DNA of 64,000 nucleotides from assembly GCA_963719055.1 (NCBI GenBank), contig CAVRAU010000021.1, positions 124,001-188,000 on the forward strand, written 5' to 3'. A model generated the notes under the pieces. That model was not told the DNA's origin, ran no database searches, and was given only the letters and a program-made list of their open reading frames with translations. This DNA comes from CAXMQZ01 sp963719055. Lineage in GTDB: Bacteria > Acidobacteriota > Thermoanaerobaculia > Multivoradales > JAHEKO01. Positions 42,236 to 51,753 of the stretch are shown in pieces (positions within the stretch are counted from its first letter, which is position 1; every line of letters begins with the position of its first letter). The position numbers and the translations under genes were made by a program.

Positions 42236-42258
42236 GTAGTGGCCGGCCTTGCGCTGGA
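42236..42258. repeat. degenerate palindromic element
   Basis: GTAGTGGCCGGCCTTGCGCT then GGA keeps the left arm and loop of the short form; the right arm is lost. Confidence 0.45.
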
Positions 42259-42345
42259 TTGTCTGGAACGATTCGACTTCCACACCGGACCTCATGGGGG
42301 TGCGCGACTTCCACCACGACTCGTGCTGCTTGTGTTAGTGGAAAG

Positions 42346-42590
42346 ATGCACAAGATGATCCAGATCGAGTCCGAGGAACTGCATCGACGCTCAATCACGG
42401 GCAGCCATGTCGGGAATGTCGCCGTCGGACCACCTCCACGCTGAGCTGCGTCGATGGCTGCGAGACCCACCCGAGCCGAGCGCTCGCATGTACCTCGAAG
42501 GTCGCGAGAGTGTCGAGGCCGGCGCTCCATCCCCGACCTCGGGCCAAAGAGCGCAAAGCGGTGATCGTGCTGGATGCCTCGCTGGGGGTC
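42346..42590 (+). pseudogene. decayed VapB/FitA-type antitoxin
   Basis: The peptide MHKMIQIESEELHRRS breaks frame near 42393 and continues as MSGMSPSDHLHAELRRWLRD, then ESVEAGAPS. This is the layout of FitA-like ribbon-helix-helix antitoxins (IQIRNVPEELHRRLKxRAAMSGMSLSDYLLxELRR). It directly precedes the decayed toxin. At least one frameshift makes it inactive unless the base calls are wrong. Confidence 0.6.
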
Positions 42591-42905
42591 GAGTAGTTGC
42601 CGGAACACCGAGCGCTCACAGGGATCCGTTGGTTTCGCAGACGGATCTCCACGACCTCAACCGATCGATGTCGAGGTCACGCAGGTCCTCCGACGACTTG
42701 CGCCCGGGGCGAGCTCAGCGAGCCCGCGCGAGGAGGCCGCCAGCGATCTCGCCGATCGGCCACTGGCAGGGATCCCAGGCGCCTGTTGGGGCGAGCCGGG
42801 AGCGCCCAAACGTGACTCTACGGGTGTTGACGGGCCGCCGAGCTCCTATCCGTGCCCGCGTGGACACCGGCTCGAGGTATCGCGAGTGCCCGGCCGGCGA
42901 ACCGA
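42561..42905 (+). pseudogene. decayed VapC-type PIN-domain toxin
   Basis: The frame opened by GTG 42561 reads VIVLDASLGVE and is stopped by an in-frame TAG at 42594. Beyond it, in shifted frames, are QPIDVEVTQVLRRL, REEAASDLADRPLAGIP and a terminal VPAWTPARGIASARPANR. These correspond to the PIN-domain first acidic residue, the hLIxxEVxxVLRRL helix, and the LxTxDxxLAxAPGHR end. One stop and at least two frameshifts make the gene non-functional. Confidence 0.6.
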
Positions 42906-43035
42906 AGGGGCGCTCTCGCTTGTTGTGCGGCCTCTGGGCGGCCTTCCCGAGGCTACAAGGCGCACTCCTGGCAAGAAAAGGGGACACCCGACGCATGTCG
43001 AGTGACCCCGTTTGAATGTCGAAGGAAGGTGGTCT

Positions 43036-43539
43036 TCAGTCGAGGGAGTTCTGATTCGTACCAGAGCCGCCGGCGATCGGTGACCAGTGCGCGGCACGCA
43101 CCTTCCATTTGCCGTTCTCTTTCACATAGACCTGAGTCACACGGGTCAGGTAGTTATTGACCGGCTCGCCGCCTTTGGCCTTGAATCTCCCCTCGGAGTA
43201 GTACATCGCGACCGCCGCCTGGCCCTCGACCAGCGTGATGACCTCGATGTGTTTGGGCGACAGCGCCTGATACTCGAATTCCGAAGTCTGTCCACCGGCC
43301 GGGACCCATTGCATCAGGCCGCCACTCGACCAAAACTCAGCCGCGCCGTCCTTGGAAATCGTGTCGGGTGCGTCTTTCAGGTTCTTGTTCGTGTATTCGT
43401 TGGTTTCGATAATCGTTGCACGGATCTCTTCAGCCGTGTCCGCCGATGCCTGTCCAGGCGCTAGCGCCAAGATAAACGCCATCGACAGGACGATGAAGAC
43501 CCCTCGATAGACCCCACCCTTGTTTAGCTGCTTCAGCAT
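43036..43539 (-). CDS. secreted SnoaL-like (NTF2 fold) protein
   Basis: 167 residues from ATG 43539. The signal peptide (YRGVFIVLSMAFILALAPGQ) ends near ASA. The mature part shows the NTF2 layout: EEIRATIIETNEYTNKNLKD, then VITLVEGQAAVAMYYSEGRF and YLTRVTQVYVKENGKWKVRA with AAHWSPI, i.e. the long curved beta sheet ending W(K/R)VxxxHxS. This pattern fits DUF4440/SnoaL-like proteins. It is a different paralogue from 22159-22614. The substrate is unknown. Confidence 0.82.
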   Translation of the reverse strand: MLKQLNKGGVYRGVFIVLSMAFILALAPGQASADTAEEIRATIIETNEYTNKNLKDAPDTISKDGAAEFWSSGGLMQWVPAGGQTSEFEYQALSPKHIEVITLVEGQAAVAMYYSEGRFKAKGGEPVNNYLTRVTQVYVKENGKWKVRAAHWSPIAGGSGTNQNSLD

Positions 43540-43628
43540 TCCCTACCTCTTTCCTGGTTGCCAGCGCGAGATTGGTTCTCGCAGGCTCGAGTCGGTTTAG
43601 TGGGCCTGAGTCTACACTGAATGGTCGC

Positions 43629-43976
43629 TCAACCGCGGATCTCCTGCTCCAGTTGCAGGGTGAGGAACGACTCCCCGTCGGGCATCACCTGGAAGGGCCT
43701 GTCGTTGTTGTATTGGTGCCGGATGTCGAACACCTTCTGCGGAATTCCGATCTCGACCGTGCCGTCCAGGCGAACATCCACCTCCATCAGCTCGACAGAG
43801 GGATTGACGTAATAGAGCTTCTTGCCGTCGGGCAGGAACACCGGAAAGCGGTGGCACTGCTCCTTGCGCTGCGGATCGGGGGTTGTGAGCTCGACCGGTT
43901 CGCCGCCGGCGGCCGGGATGCTCCAAAGACCTCCCCGGAAATCCGGTGCGAAGACGATCGTGCCGTTCACCCTCCA
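43629..43976 (-). pseudogene. orphan C-terminal beta-propeller fragment of a kinase
   Basis: In 115 codons the frame reads WRVNGTIVFAPDFRGGLWSI, PAAGGEPVELT, RFPVFLPDGKKLYYVN and FQVMPDGESFLTLQ, then stops. These are TolB-like propeller blades as found at the C-termini of K1 and K8, but the kinase domain and most blades are absent and no start codon is evident. The piece ends 67 nt from the TTG of K7 on the opposite strand, with a palindromic element between, so a rearrangement probably cut the parent gene here. Confidence 0.6.
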
Positions 43977-43995
43977 GGTGCCTCCCCTGCGGAAC

Positions 43996-44019
43996 GCACC
44001 GGCCTCCGTGCCGGCCTGC
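43996..44019. repeat. palindromic element, short form
   Basis: GCACCGGCCTCCGTGCCGGC then CTGC: arms CACCGGC/GCCGG around CTCCGT, between the propeller fragment and K7. Confidence 0.65.
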
Positions 44020-44042
44020 CCGTGTAGTACGATCTCGCCACC

Positions 44043-47016
44043 TTGATCGGCACGACTCTCTCTCACTTCCGGATTACCGCCAAGCTCGGCGAGGGCGGCA
44101 TGGGAGAGGTGTACCGGGCCGAGGACACCAAGCTGGGCCGAGAGGTGGCGATCAAGGTGCTGCCGGCTGCCCTGACTGCCGATCCCGAGCGCCGGCTGAG
44201 GTTCGAGCGCGAGGCTCAGGCAGCGGCGGCCCTCGACCATCCCAACATCGCCGTGATACACGAGGTCGGCGAGGCCGACGGTCACCCGTTCCTGGTGATG
44301 CAACTGGTCAAAGGGCAGACCCTGCGCCAGGTTCTCGCCGATCGACGCTTGTCCCTGAAGGAGTGGCTGCAGATCGGCACAGCGGTCTCCGACGGGCTGG
44401 CTCACGCTCATAAGAACGGCATCATCCACCGGGATCTCAAGCCGGAAAACGTGATGCTCACCGACGAGGGTCAGGTCAAGCTGCTCGATTTCGGCCTCGC
44501 CAAACTCCTCGAACCCACTCCGAGCACGGCTGCGGGCACCTCGGATCTCGACTCGAAGCTGCAGACCATCAGCCGCGAGCTGACGATGGCGGGCAAGGTC
44601 CTGGGTACGGTGGCCTACATGTCCCCCGAGCAGGCCCGCGGCGAGGCCGTCGACCATCGCAGCGACCTCTTCTCGCTCGGCGTCATCCTCTACGAGATGG
44701 CCGGCGGGCAACGACCGTTTCAGGGCGACACCGAGATCGAGAGTCTGCATGCGACGCTCGAAGAGCGACGCCCAGCCACTCTCCGAGGTCACCGGTGACA
44801 TTCCTGCCGAAGCCGAGCGAGTGGTGCGCAAAGCGCTGGAGAAAGAACGGGACCGGCGCTATCAGGACGCCGCCGATCTGGCGACCGATCTCCGCAACTT
44901 CGAGCGCGATCTCGACAGCGGCACCGCCCCGATCGTCAGCGGCCAAGCACCCGTCACGTCGGCACCTGCTCCCCGTCGTTGGATGATCCCGGCGCTCGCC
45001 ATCTTGGGCCTCGCGATCGCTGCCGCCATCGTGTGGTTCACGACCCGAGCTGCCCGGTGACGACCCCACCGGCGTCGCCGAGGGCGCACCCGGTCACAGT
45101 GGCGATCGTGGGCTTCGAGAATCTCGCCGATCCGGCCGACACCGAGAAGCTCGGGCGGATGTTGATGGGTCTGGTCACCACCGATCTGGCAGAGTCGGGT
45201 GCCGTGCCGGTCGTCTCTGTGCCGCAAATCCTCTCGGCGCTGCGCAAGGTCGAGGGCGACAGCGACACGTTCGACCCTGCGCTGGCCTTGGATGCGGCAG
45301 AGATCGCCGAGGCCTCGACCATGCTGGTCGGCCAGATCGGTCAAGCCGGCACGAAGCTGATTCTCACCGCCGACCTGATCGATGTTGCGAGCGGCCGCAC
45401 TCTCGGCTCGCAACGCCAGGAGGCCGACTCCTCCACCGAGCTCTTCGCCCTGGCCGGAGCCATCGCCCAGCAGACCCGTCAGCAGCTCGGCATCGAGGCG
45501 GACGTCGGGTCGACGAGCGCCTTCGACCTCGCCCAGGCCCTGACCGACAACGAGGAGGCCTACCGCCGCTACGTGCTCGGCGAAACGGCCCTGCAACGTC
45601 TCGAAGTGGAAGACGCCCTGGTCGAGTTCGAGGCCGCAATCGCCGAGGACCCCTCCTTTGCCCTCGCCTACTACAAGGCTGCTTCGGCCATCTCATGGGG
45701 AGCGCTCGGGGATCCGATCGCCAAGCTCGAGGCCGGGTTGCCGCACATCGGTCGCCTGCCCGAGCACTGGCAGACCACCTACCGCGCGGTTCTCGAGTCG
45801 GACAAGGGCAACAACGACGAGGCCTGGCAGTTGTTCGATGCGCTGACGCGATCAGGGGTGAATCTCCCCGACGCCTATTACTGGCAAGGCGAGATCGCGA
45901 CCCACGACAGCCGCTACTGGGATCCGCGCAAGGCGAATGAGCTCTTCGAGCGGGTCCTCGACCTCGATCCCGTCCTACCGGCTGGTCTTCGTTCACCTCT
46001 TCGACGGCTATGTCATGGCGGGGGATCTGGCCACGGCACGCCGCCTGATCGAGCGCTACAAGGAGGACTTTCCGGGCGATCCGACCGTCGATCGGGCCGC
46101 TGCGGTTCTGCTTGCCGCCGAAGGAGAGATCGACCAGGGCATCGCCATGCTGGAGGCCCTGGGTGAGTGGGACGTCCCGACACGATCGCGGCTGGAGATC
46201 CTCCACCTCATGGCCGGCAACTGGCCGCGGGTTCGTGAGCTCGTGGCCTTCGACGAAGTTCAGGCCAGCCCAACCGACTGGCCGGACATGGCCGCATTAC
46301 GCGCTCATGCAGCGATCGGTGAGGGACAGCTTGGTGAGGCGATCGCCGAGCTCGAGGAGGCGGCGAATCTCGTCGAAGCGACCTACCTGAGATCCAAAGC
46401 TCCCCATTGGATGGCCGTGGCCGGGAAGCTATACGCCGCCAGCGGACGCGCCGAGCTCGGGATCGAATCGGCCCGCAAGGGCATTGCGATCGATCCCTTT
46501 TGGGCCCAGACCTATTTCGACCTGGGAGAGCTTCAGATCGGCGTTGGACGATCTCGAAGGCGCGCGCCAGACTCTGGAGGAGCTCGGCCGAATCAACCAG
46601 GACGCGGTCACGGTGGCGGGCCGCTTCTGGGAATCGCTCCTGCGTGCCGAGATCGAACGCACGGCGGGGAACTTGGATCTCGCCCAGGAGGCGATGAACC
46701 AGATCGATGCCATGGCACCGGAGTATCGCTGGGCTCACTTCGAGCACGTCGGACGCGCCCGTCTTCTCGCCGCCTCGGGTGATGCGGAGGGTGCCATCGC
46801 GGCTTATCTTGCGGCCCTCGACCCGCGCTCCTGGGAAGGCTGGCCGGCAGTCGCGTCGAGGATCACGACCCTGCTGGAGTTGGCCAGCTCCAGGATGAGA
46901 TCGGTGATATCGAAAACGCCCGACGGCACTACGAGGAATACCTCGATCACTGGGGCGACGCCGATCCACCCGTCGTCGCAGTCACGCAGGTGCGGGCCCG
47001 GCTCGCCGAGCTGTAG
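44043..47016 (+). CDS. K7: Ser/Thr kinase with TM, TolB-like domain and TPRs (about five frameshifts)
   Basis: TTG 44043 starts (M)IGTTLSHFRITAKLGEGGM. The kinase domain is unbroken to about 44760 (HRDLKPENVML, LLDFGLAKLL, AYMSPEQARG, DLFSLGVILYEMAGG). Breaks then occur near 44765, 45050, 45975, 46545 and 46880. A membrane helix (IPALAILGLAIAAAIVWFTT), a TolB-like region (VAIVGFENLADPADTEKL) and TPR repeats (AYRRYVLGETALQRLEVEDA and further) are all recognisable. The end reads HYEEYLDHWGDADPPV then VRARLAEL and TAG 47014, which is the start of a palindromic element. No insert is present in the hinge (EADGHPFLVMQLV), unlike its neighbour K8. Confidence 0.82.
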
Positions 47017-47056
47017 GGTGGGGACTCTGCGCCCGACCACCGGCCGTCACGGCCGG
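47013..47056. repeat. palindromic element at the K7 stop codon
   Basis: GTAGGGTGGGGACTCTGCGC then CCGACCACCGGCCGTCACGG and CCGG. The TAG at 47014-47016 is the K7 stop; the second hairpin is CCGGCCG/CGGCCGG. Confidence 0.75.
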
Positions 47057-47062
47057 ATGCAG

Positions 47063-47091
47063 TACAATTCCGCGACTTGATCGACACAACC
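47063..47091 (+). promoter_or_regulatory. TACAAT box and relic first start of K8
   Basis: TACAAT, 8 nt, then TTG 47077 and ATCGACACAACC (MIDTT). The working K8 ATG is 62 nt further on, beyond a palindromic element. The sequence closely matches 37687-37715. Confidence 0.55.
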
Positions 47092-47103
47092 CACGAGCAC
47101 CCT

Positions 47104-47129
47104 GTAGGGGCTGGCCCCTGCGCCGGCCG
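47104..47129. repeat. palindromic element between relic and working K8 starts
   Basis: GTAGGGGCTGGCCCCTGCGC then CGGCCG: GGCTGGCC arm and CCTGCGC loop, third case of an element placed between duplicated kinase starts. Confidence 0.7.
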
Positions 47130-47138
47130 AATCCCGGA

Positions 47139-49915
47139 ATGATCGGCACCACGCTCTCTCACTTCGAGATCACCGCCAAGCTCGGCGAGGGTGGCATGGG
47201 TGAGGTGTACCGCGCCGAGGACACCAAGCTCGGCCGCGAGGTGGCGATCAAGGTGCTACCCGAGGCGGTGGCGCAGGATCCAGAGCGCCTGGCCCGATTC
47301 GGGCGCGAGGCCAAGGTGCTGGCGGCGCTCAATCATCCGAACATCGCGGGGATCTACTCCCTCGAGTCGGCGATATGGGCGGGGACAAGCCCCGCTCACC
47401 GACGAGTGCACAGTCCGTCAACTTCCTGGTCATGGAGCTGGCCGAGGGTGAAGATCTGGCGGATCGGATCGGCCGGGGATCCGATGCCGGTGGAAGAGGC
47501 CCTCGCGATCGCTTTCCAGATCGCCGAGGCCCTCGAAGCGGCGCATGCGCGGGACATCGTTCATCGCGATCTCAAGCCGGCAAACATCAAGGTCGATGAT
47601 GAGGGCAAGGTCAAGGTGCTCGATTTCGGACTCGCCAAGGCGCTCGATCTCGACCGCTTCGCAACGGTAAGGAGGGCCTCGCGCCGTCTCGGCGGAGGCA
47701 AGCCCGGCCCCTGCGATGCTGTCGCTGTCGCCGACGCTGACCGCGCAGATGACCAACGCCGGCGTGATCCTGGGCACGGCCGCCTACATGAGCCCGGAAC
47801 AGGCCAAGGGCAAGACGGTCGACAAGCGCTCGGACATCTGGGCGTTTGGCCTGGTCTGCTTCGAGATGCTCACCGGCAAGAGGCTCTTTGCCGCCGACAG
47901 CGTGGCCGAAACCCTCGCCGGAGTGATCAAGACAGAGGTCGACTTCGACGAGCTGCCGGCCGATCTGGCCCCTTCATTTCGGCGGCTCCTGCGCCGCTGC
48001 ATCCAACGCGATCCCAAGCGGCGCCTGCACGACATCGCGGATGGCCGCATCGTGATCGACGAGATCCTCTACGGGTACCGCCGAGGAGGCTGCAGCGGTC
48101 ACGGCTCCGCCACCGGAATCGCCAACGGGTATGGCGCAGGTATCCTACCGTACTTGGTAGGCGCTCTGGGCCTCGCCGCCGGACTGTGGGCTCTCTCGAC
48201 AGCCTGGCTCGCCGAGCCGCCGAGCCCCGAGCCCCGGTGCTGCTGTTCAGTTCGAAGTCACCGCACCGCCGGACATGGAGCTGTCCAGCGGCCTCGCGAT
48301 TTCACCCGACGGAAAGTTCCTCGTTTATGTGGCTCGTGAGGAGGGCGGCCGCACCGAGCTCTGGCTGCGACGCCTCGACTCCGTCGAAGCGAGACCCCTC
48401 GGCGGCACCAGCGATGCGCGCTACCCCTTCTGGTCGCCCGACAGCCTGCAGGTCGGCTTCTTCGCCAATGGCCAGCTTCAGGTCACCGACTTGATCAGCA
48501 ACTCGCCGCGAGCGCTCGCCCCTACCACTACCGCCGTCAATGTGCGTGGGGCGGCATGGGGAGCAGACGACACGATCATCTACGCCCCGAACTTCACTGG
48601 ACCGATCTTGAGGATCTCGGCCGCAGGGGGCGAGCCTGAGGCCGCGACTCGCATCCCGGACGACGGCAGCATCGGCACCCATCGGTTCCCTGAATTCCTC
48701 TCCGATGGGCTTCACTTCGTCTTCTTTGCCTCCAGTGGAACGGGAACCGAGCCGGGTGCTCTGTATCTGGGAGAGTTGGGATCCTTGGAGGCCGTGGAGT
48801 TGGGTCCTTCGAGCTCACGCGCCATTCACGCGGATCCCGATCAACTGCTCTATGTGCGGGGTGAGGCCCTGGTCGCCCATCGAATCAGTTCGCAGACCTT
48901 CCAGCTCGAAGGAGAGCCCACGAGCTTGGGGATCTCGCTCCCGGGAAGTCTCGCGGTCTCCGGCTATCGCTCGCTTGCGAGCTCCAAATCGGGACTCCTG
49001 GTCCATCGACAAGAGACCAGGGGCAGCACGACCCTGGCGATGGTGAGTCGCGCGGGTGAGAAGATCGAGACGCTGGTGGCGGATCGCGAAGCCTGGCAAT
49101 ATGCGCCCCGGTTGTCCCCCGATGGTAAGCAACTGTTGATCGCACGCTTCGGGTCCGATAGTGGGCGGGGCGACCTCTGGAATCACGATCTCGAGCGTGG
49201 CATCGCTGCTCGACTCACCATTGAGGCTGGGGAAGAGTCCCTACCCGCCTGGTCGCCCGATCAGCAGTGGATCGCTTACGACTCGATACGGAGCTCGCCG
49301 CCGTATGGCGTCTATGTGGCACCCGTGGGAAGGCCAGCCGAGGAGCGCCTGCTAGTCGAGACCGAATCCGGCCCGGGTGTCAACTTCTGGACACCCGATG
49401 GCAAGAGCATCGTGTACGAGCTCATCGAAGCCGACGGCAGACAAGGATTCTGGAAGCTGGCCATCGACGCGACGGGTACGCCGGAACCGTTCCTGCCCGA
49501 GGCGGCACCTCAATCGTCCGCCCACCTCTCCCCCGACGGCGGCTGGGTAGCGTATGGGTCGAACGCAAGTGGTCGTGTGGAGATCTACGTGCGAGCGTTC
49601 GACGGCACCGGATCTGCCATCCGCATCTCGACTTCGGGCGGCAGCCAACCCCTCTGGGGACGCAACGGCCGCGAGTTGTTCTACCTCGACGCTACGAATC
49701 AGATCGTAGCGGTGGCGGTGACTCCAGGCGACCCACCCGTCTTTGGACGGCCCGAGGCTCTGTTCCGGACCCGAATCGAAGAAACCACCGACCGGCAGTA
49801 CGACGTCACTCCCGACGGCCAGCGCTTCATCGTCAACGAGTCCTCCATTTCCTTGGACGAACCCATCGTCGTCACCACCGACTGGCAACGCCTGCTATCG
49901 GAACCTCGACCGTAG
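47139..49915 (+). CDS. K8: Ser/Thr kinase with two palindrome insertions and a beta-propeller (four frameshifts)
   Basis: ATG 47139 gives MIGTTLSHFEITAKLGEGGM. The frame is lost at a palindromic element in the hinge near 47380; FLVMELAEGEDLADRIG continues in another frame. The original frame returns near 47490 with IVHRDLKPANIKV and VLDFGLAKALDL. A second element at 47667-47714 in the activation segment shifts it again to SPTLTAQMTNAGVILGTAAY, MSPEQAKG and DIWAFGLVCFEMLTG. A membrane stretch (PYLVGALGLAAGLWALS) precedes a last break near 48250. The propeller is then intact from MELSSGLAISPDGKFLVYVA to TAG 49913, with repeated SPDG and TPDG blades. The stop is the edge of another element. Confidence 0.84.
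47377..47398. repeat. palindromic element remnant in the K8 hinge loop
   Basis: GGGCGGGGACAAGCCCCGCT and flanks: 6-bp arms GCGGGG/CCCCGC around ACAAG, at the same protein position as the K4 and K6 insertions and likewise after a GAT triplet, but shortened and out of frame. Confidence 0.65.
47667..47714. repeat. degenerate long palindromic element in the K8 activation segment
   Basis: GTAAGGAGGGCCTCGCGCCG, TCTCGGCGGAGGCAAGCCC, GGCCCCTGC aligns over 48 bases with the full-length copies (for example 31275-31323), with about eight differences. It lies between DFGLAKALDLD and SLSPTLTAQM. Confidence 0.7.
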
Positions 49916-49938
49916 GGTCGGGCCGTTCGGCAGTCGGT
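49912..49938. repeat. palindromic element at the K8 stop codon
   Basis: GTAGGGTCGGGCCGTTCGGC then AGTCGGT: left arm GGTCGGGC kept, right arm altered. The TAG is the K8 stop, and the element ends at the last base of the convergent DinB gene. Confidence 0.6.
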
Positions 49939-50465
49939 CACGTCCCCCAGAGATCCTGCGTACTCACCGGCTTTCCCTGAAGCTTCAGGTAGTAGAAGAG
50001 TTGCCCCTTGTGCTGCAGCGTGTGACGGATCGAGTGCAGCAGATGGCGGCCCAATGCGAACGTTTCACCGGGGTTCCACGGTGCCGCCAACTCCCGGCTC
50101 GCAAGATCCTCCTCGCTGACACTCTCCAAGACCTCAAAAGCGAGCATTTTGTCTGCGGCCAGCAGCTCCCGAGCCTGAGACACGGTCTCGACTGTCGGCA
50201 TGGCTTCCGCGGCCGGTAGCATGTCGCTCGGGTCCATGTTCTCGAAGCTCATGCCTTCGGGCAATCCCCAATCGCCAGTCACAAAGCCCTTGAACCCGGG
50301 TCCGTTACCCCAGGCGATGTGCATCAGGAGTTGACCTGTGGTCATCCAGTTCTCACCGGTGGCCGGCCTCCAGGCGAGTGATTCGTCATCGACCGACTCG
50401 AACAAACCGTCGATGACCCGATAGAGATACTCGAGCTCGTCATGAAGTAGTGTTTTCCAGTTCAT
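49938..50465 (-). CDS. DinB family protein
   Basis: 175 residues from ATG 50465, preceded by GGAGGAGAGAAGG. The DinB-like four-helix bundle is recognised by the first helix LLHDELEYLYRVIDGLFESV, then ENWMTTGQLLMHIAWGNG with a conserved His, and the C-terminal HLLHSIRHTLQHKGQLFYYL whose spaced histidines complete the metal site. Such proteins are metal-dependent thiol transferases or stress proteins of mostly unknown substrate. It is a single gene convergent with K8. Confidence 0.85.
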   Translation of the reverse strand: MNWKTLLHDELEYLYRVIDGLFESVDDESLAWRPATGENWMTTGQLLMHIAWGNGPGFKGFVTGDWGLPEGMSFENMDPSDMLPAAEAMPTVETVSQARELLAADKMLAFEVLESVSEEDLASRELAAPWNPGETFALGRHLLHSIRHTLQHKGQLFYYLKLQGKPVSTQDLWGT

Positions 50466-50523
50466 CCTTCTCTCCTCCCATCTGCTTGACCCTTGGAGAA
50501 TACTAGCGATTTTTCAGCACGCG

Positions 50524-50550
50524 TGGCGGCAGCTCTCTGCGCCGGCCGAC
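50524..50550. repeat. degenerate palindromic element
   Basis: TGGCGGCAGCTCTCTGCGCC then GGCCGAC keeps the CTCTGCGCCGGCCG right half of the short form. It lies just past the phosphatase stop. Confidence 0.5.
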
Positions 50551-50556
50551 TGCTCC

Positions 50557-51654
50557 TCAGCTCGCCAGGCGCCGCATGACCACCAGGCTGCGATCATCCA
50601 GGGGTGGCTCGTCCCCTTGGAACCGGGTGAGCTCCGCCAACACCCGGTCATGCACTTCCTGCGCGGTGGCTCCCGCCTGGACCACCTGCTCGAACCGCTC
50701 ATAGCCGAAGCTTTCCCCATTCTTGTCGACGGCTTCTGGAATACCGTCCGTGTAGAGAACCAGCAGATCTCCAATAGCGATTTTCGCCGTCTCGGCCTCG
50801 AGTTTGAGCCCATCGCGAAGGCCAAGAGGGTACGAGCCGATCCCTAAACGCATCAACGCACCATCAGCCTGCCGTAGGAGCGCGAACGGATGACCGGCGC
50901 AGACATAGTCGAGGTGTCCAGAATCCGGGTCGAGGAGGCCGTAGAAGAGCGACATGAAGGCTCGGGTGCCGCCGGTTCGGGTCAGCGTCCGGTTGAGCAA
51001 GGCAGCCACCGCCAGCGGCGAAGGGTCGGTCTCCAGGGCGATGTGGAGCGTGGTGTCCGAGATCGCCATCAGCAGACCTGCTGCCATGCCGTGACCGCTG
51101 GCGTCTCCCACCAGCAGCGCGACCCTGCCGTCCTCCACAGGCAGGAAGTGGTAGTAATCACCGCCGATCGTGTTTGCGGCTCGGTAGGAAAACGCGAATT
51201 CGTACCCCGGAAGAGGCGGGGACTCTCTGGGCAGCAGATCCCGTTGCAGCCGCCGCGCTACCTCCAGCTCGTCCCGCGAGCGTGTGCGATCGGCGAGCTC
51301 CAGCACCAGCAGAAAAGCCAGACCCAAGAAGGCGACAAGAAGGTACTTCGGATCCCGCTCCTCGTCGAGACCCAGAAAGGCCAGGATCAGGCAGATGATC
51401 AGCAGCGTCCTACGCGCCGGGCTGAGCTTGGCCTTGACACCCCTGTAGAGCGCGCGGGTCCGTGCCCACCAGCCCTTCGGGCGAGCTTCAGTGGTGTCGT
51501 CGCGCGTCAGGATCGAATACGCGCGCCGCCAATCCCGCCCCCAGTGTTTCGGTAGCTGGCGCATGGGGATGCGCTCGTCTCGACCCTGTGAGCCGGAGCC
51601 GCTGTGACTGTCCTGTTGATTCTCGGCCATGGTCTGCCTGACGACCGTCTCCAC
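50557..51654 (-). CDS. membrane-linked SpoIIE-type PP2C phosphatase
   Basis: 365 residues; a GTG start at 51654 is chosen (AGAGGAT upstream), with ATG 51630 as alternative. Two hydrophobic segments near residues 85-125 (LLIICLILAFLGL, YLLVAFLGLAFLLVLELAD) anchor it. The SpoIIE domain follows a linker helix RRLQRDLLPRESPPLPGYEF: IGGDYYHFLPVEDGRVALLV then GDASGHGMAAGLLMA, and later LLVLYTDGIPEA and PLDDRSLVVMRR, with the metal-binding Asp residues (GGDYY, GDASGHG, TDG, DDRS) intact. It dephosphorylates Ser/Thr, often on anti-sigma antagonists. Its place among eleven kinases makes it a candidate antagonist, which is inference. Confidence 0.9.
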   Translation of the reverse strand: METVVRQTMAENQQDSHSGSGSQGRDERIPMRQLPKHWGRDWRRAYSILTRDDTTEARPKGWWARTRALYRGVKAKLSPARRTLLIICLILAFLGLDEERDPKYLLVAFLGLAFLLVLELADRTRSRDELEVARRLQRDLLPRESPPLPGYEFAFSYRAANTIGGDYYHFLPVEDGRVALLVGDASGHGMAAGLLMAISDTTLHIALETDPSPLAVAALLNRTLTRTGGTRAFMSLFYGLLDPDSGHLDYVCAGHPFALLRQADGALMRLGIGSYPLGLRDGLKLEAETAKIAIGDLLVLYTDGIPEAVDKNGESFGYERFEQVVQAGATAQEVHDRVLAELTRFQGDEPPLDDRSLVVMRRLAS

Positions 51655-51715
51655 TATCCTCTACGCTCAGACCCCCTGGAAGTTTGCCCCATGTCCTGCG
51701 CTTGGAGTCTCCATT

Positions 51716-51732
51716 GTAGGGTCGGGCTCGAC
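51716..51732. repeat. half palindromic element before K9
   Basis: GTAGGGTCGGGCTCGAC preserves the left arm and the start of the loop, directly upstream of the K9 TACAAT box. Confidence 0.5.
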
Positions 51733-51735
51733 AGG

Positions 51736-51741
51736 TACAAT
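51736..51741 (+). promoter_or_regulatory. TACAAT box of K9
   Basis: TACAAT, 12 nt before ATG 51754, the same arrangement as in K1 and K3. Confidence 0.5.
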
Positions 51742-51753
51742 CAAGGGTACCCA

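Noticed and set aside
42100..42608. Minus-strand frame ending in an ATGA overlap with the DUF2092 start
   Set aside because: The overlap is suggestive, but the frame runs through a degenerate palindrome and the antisense of the VapB remnant, and shows no family pattern.
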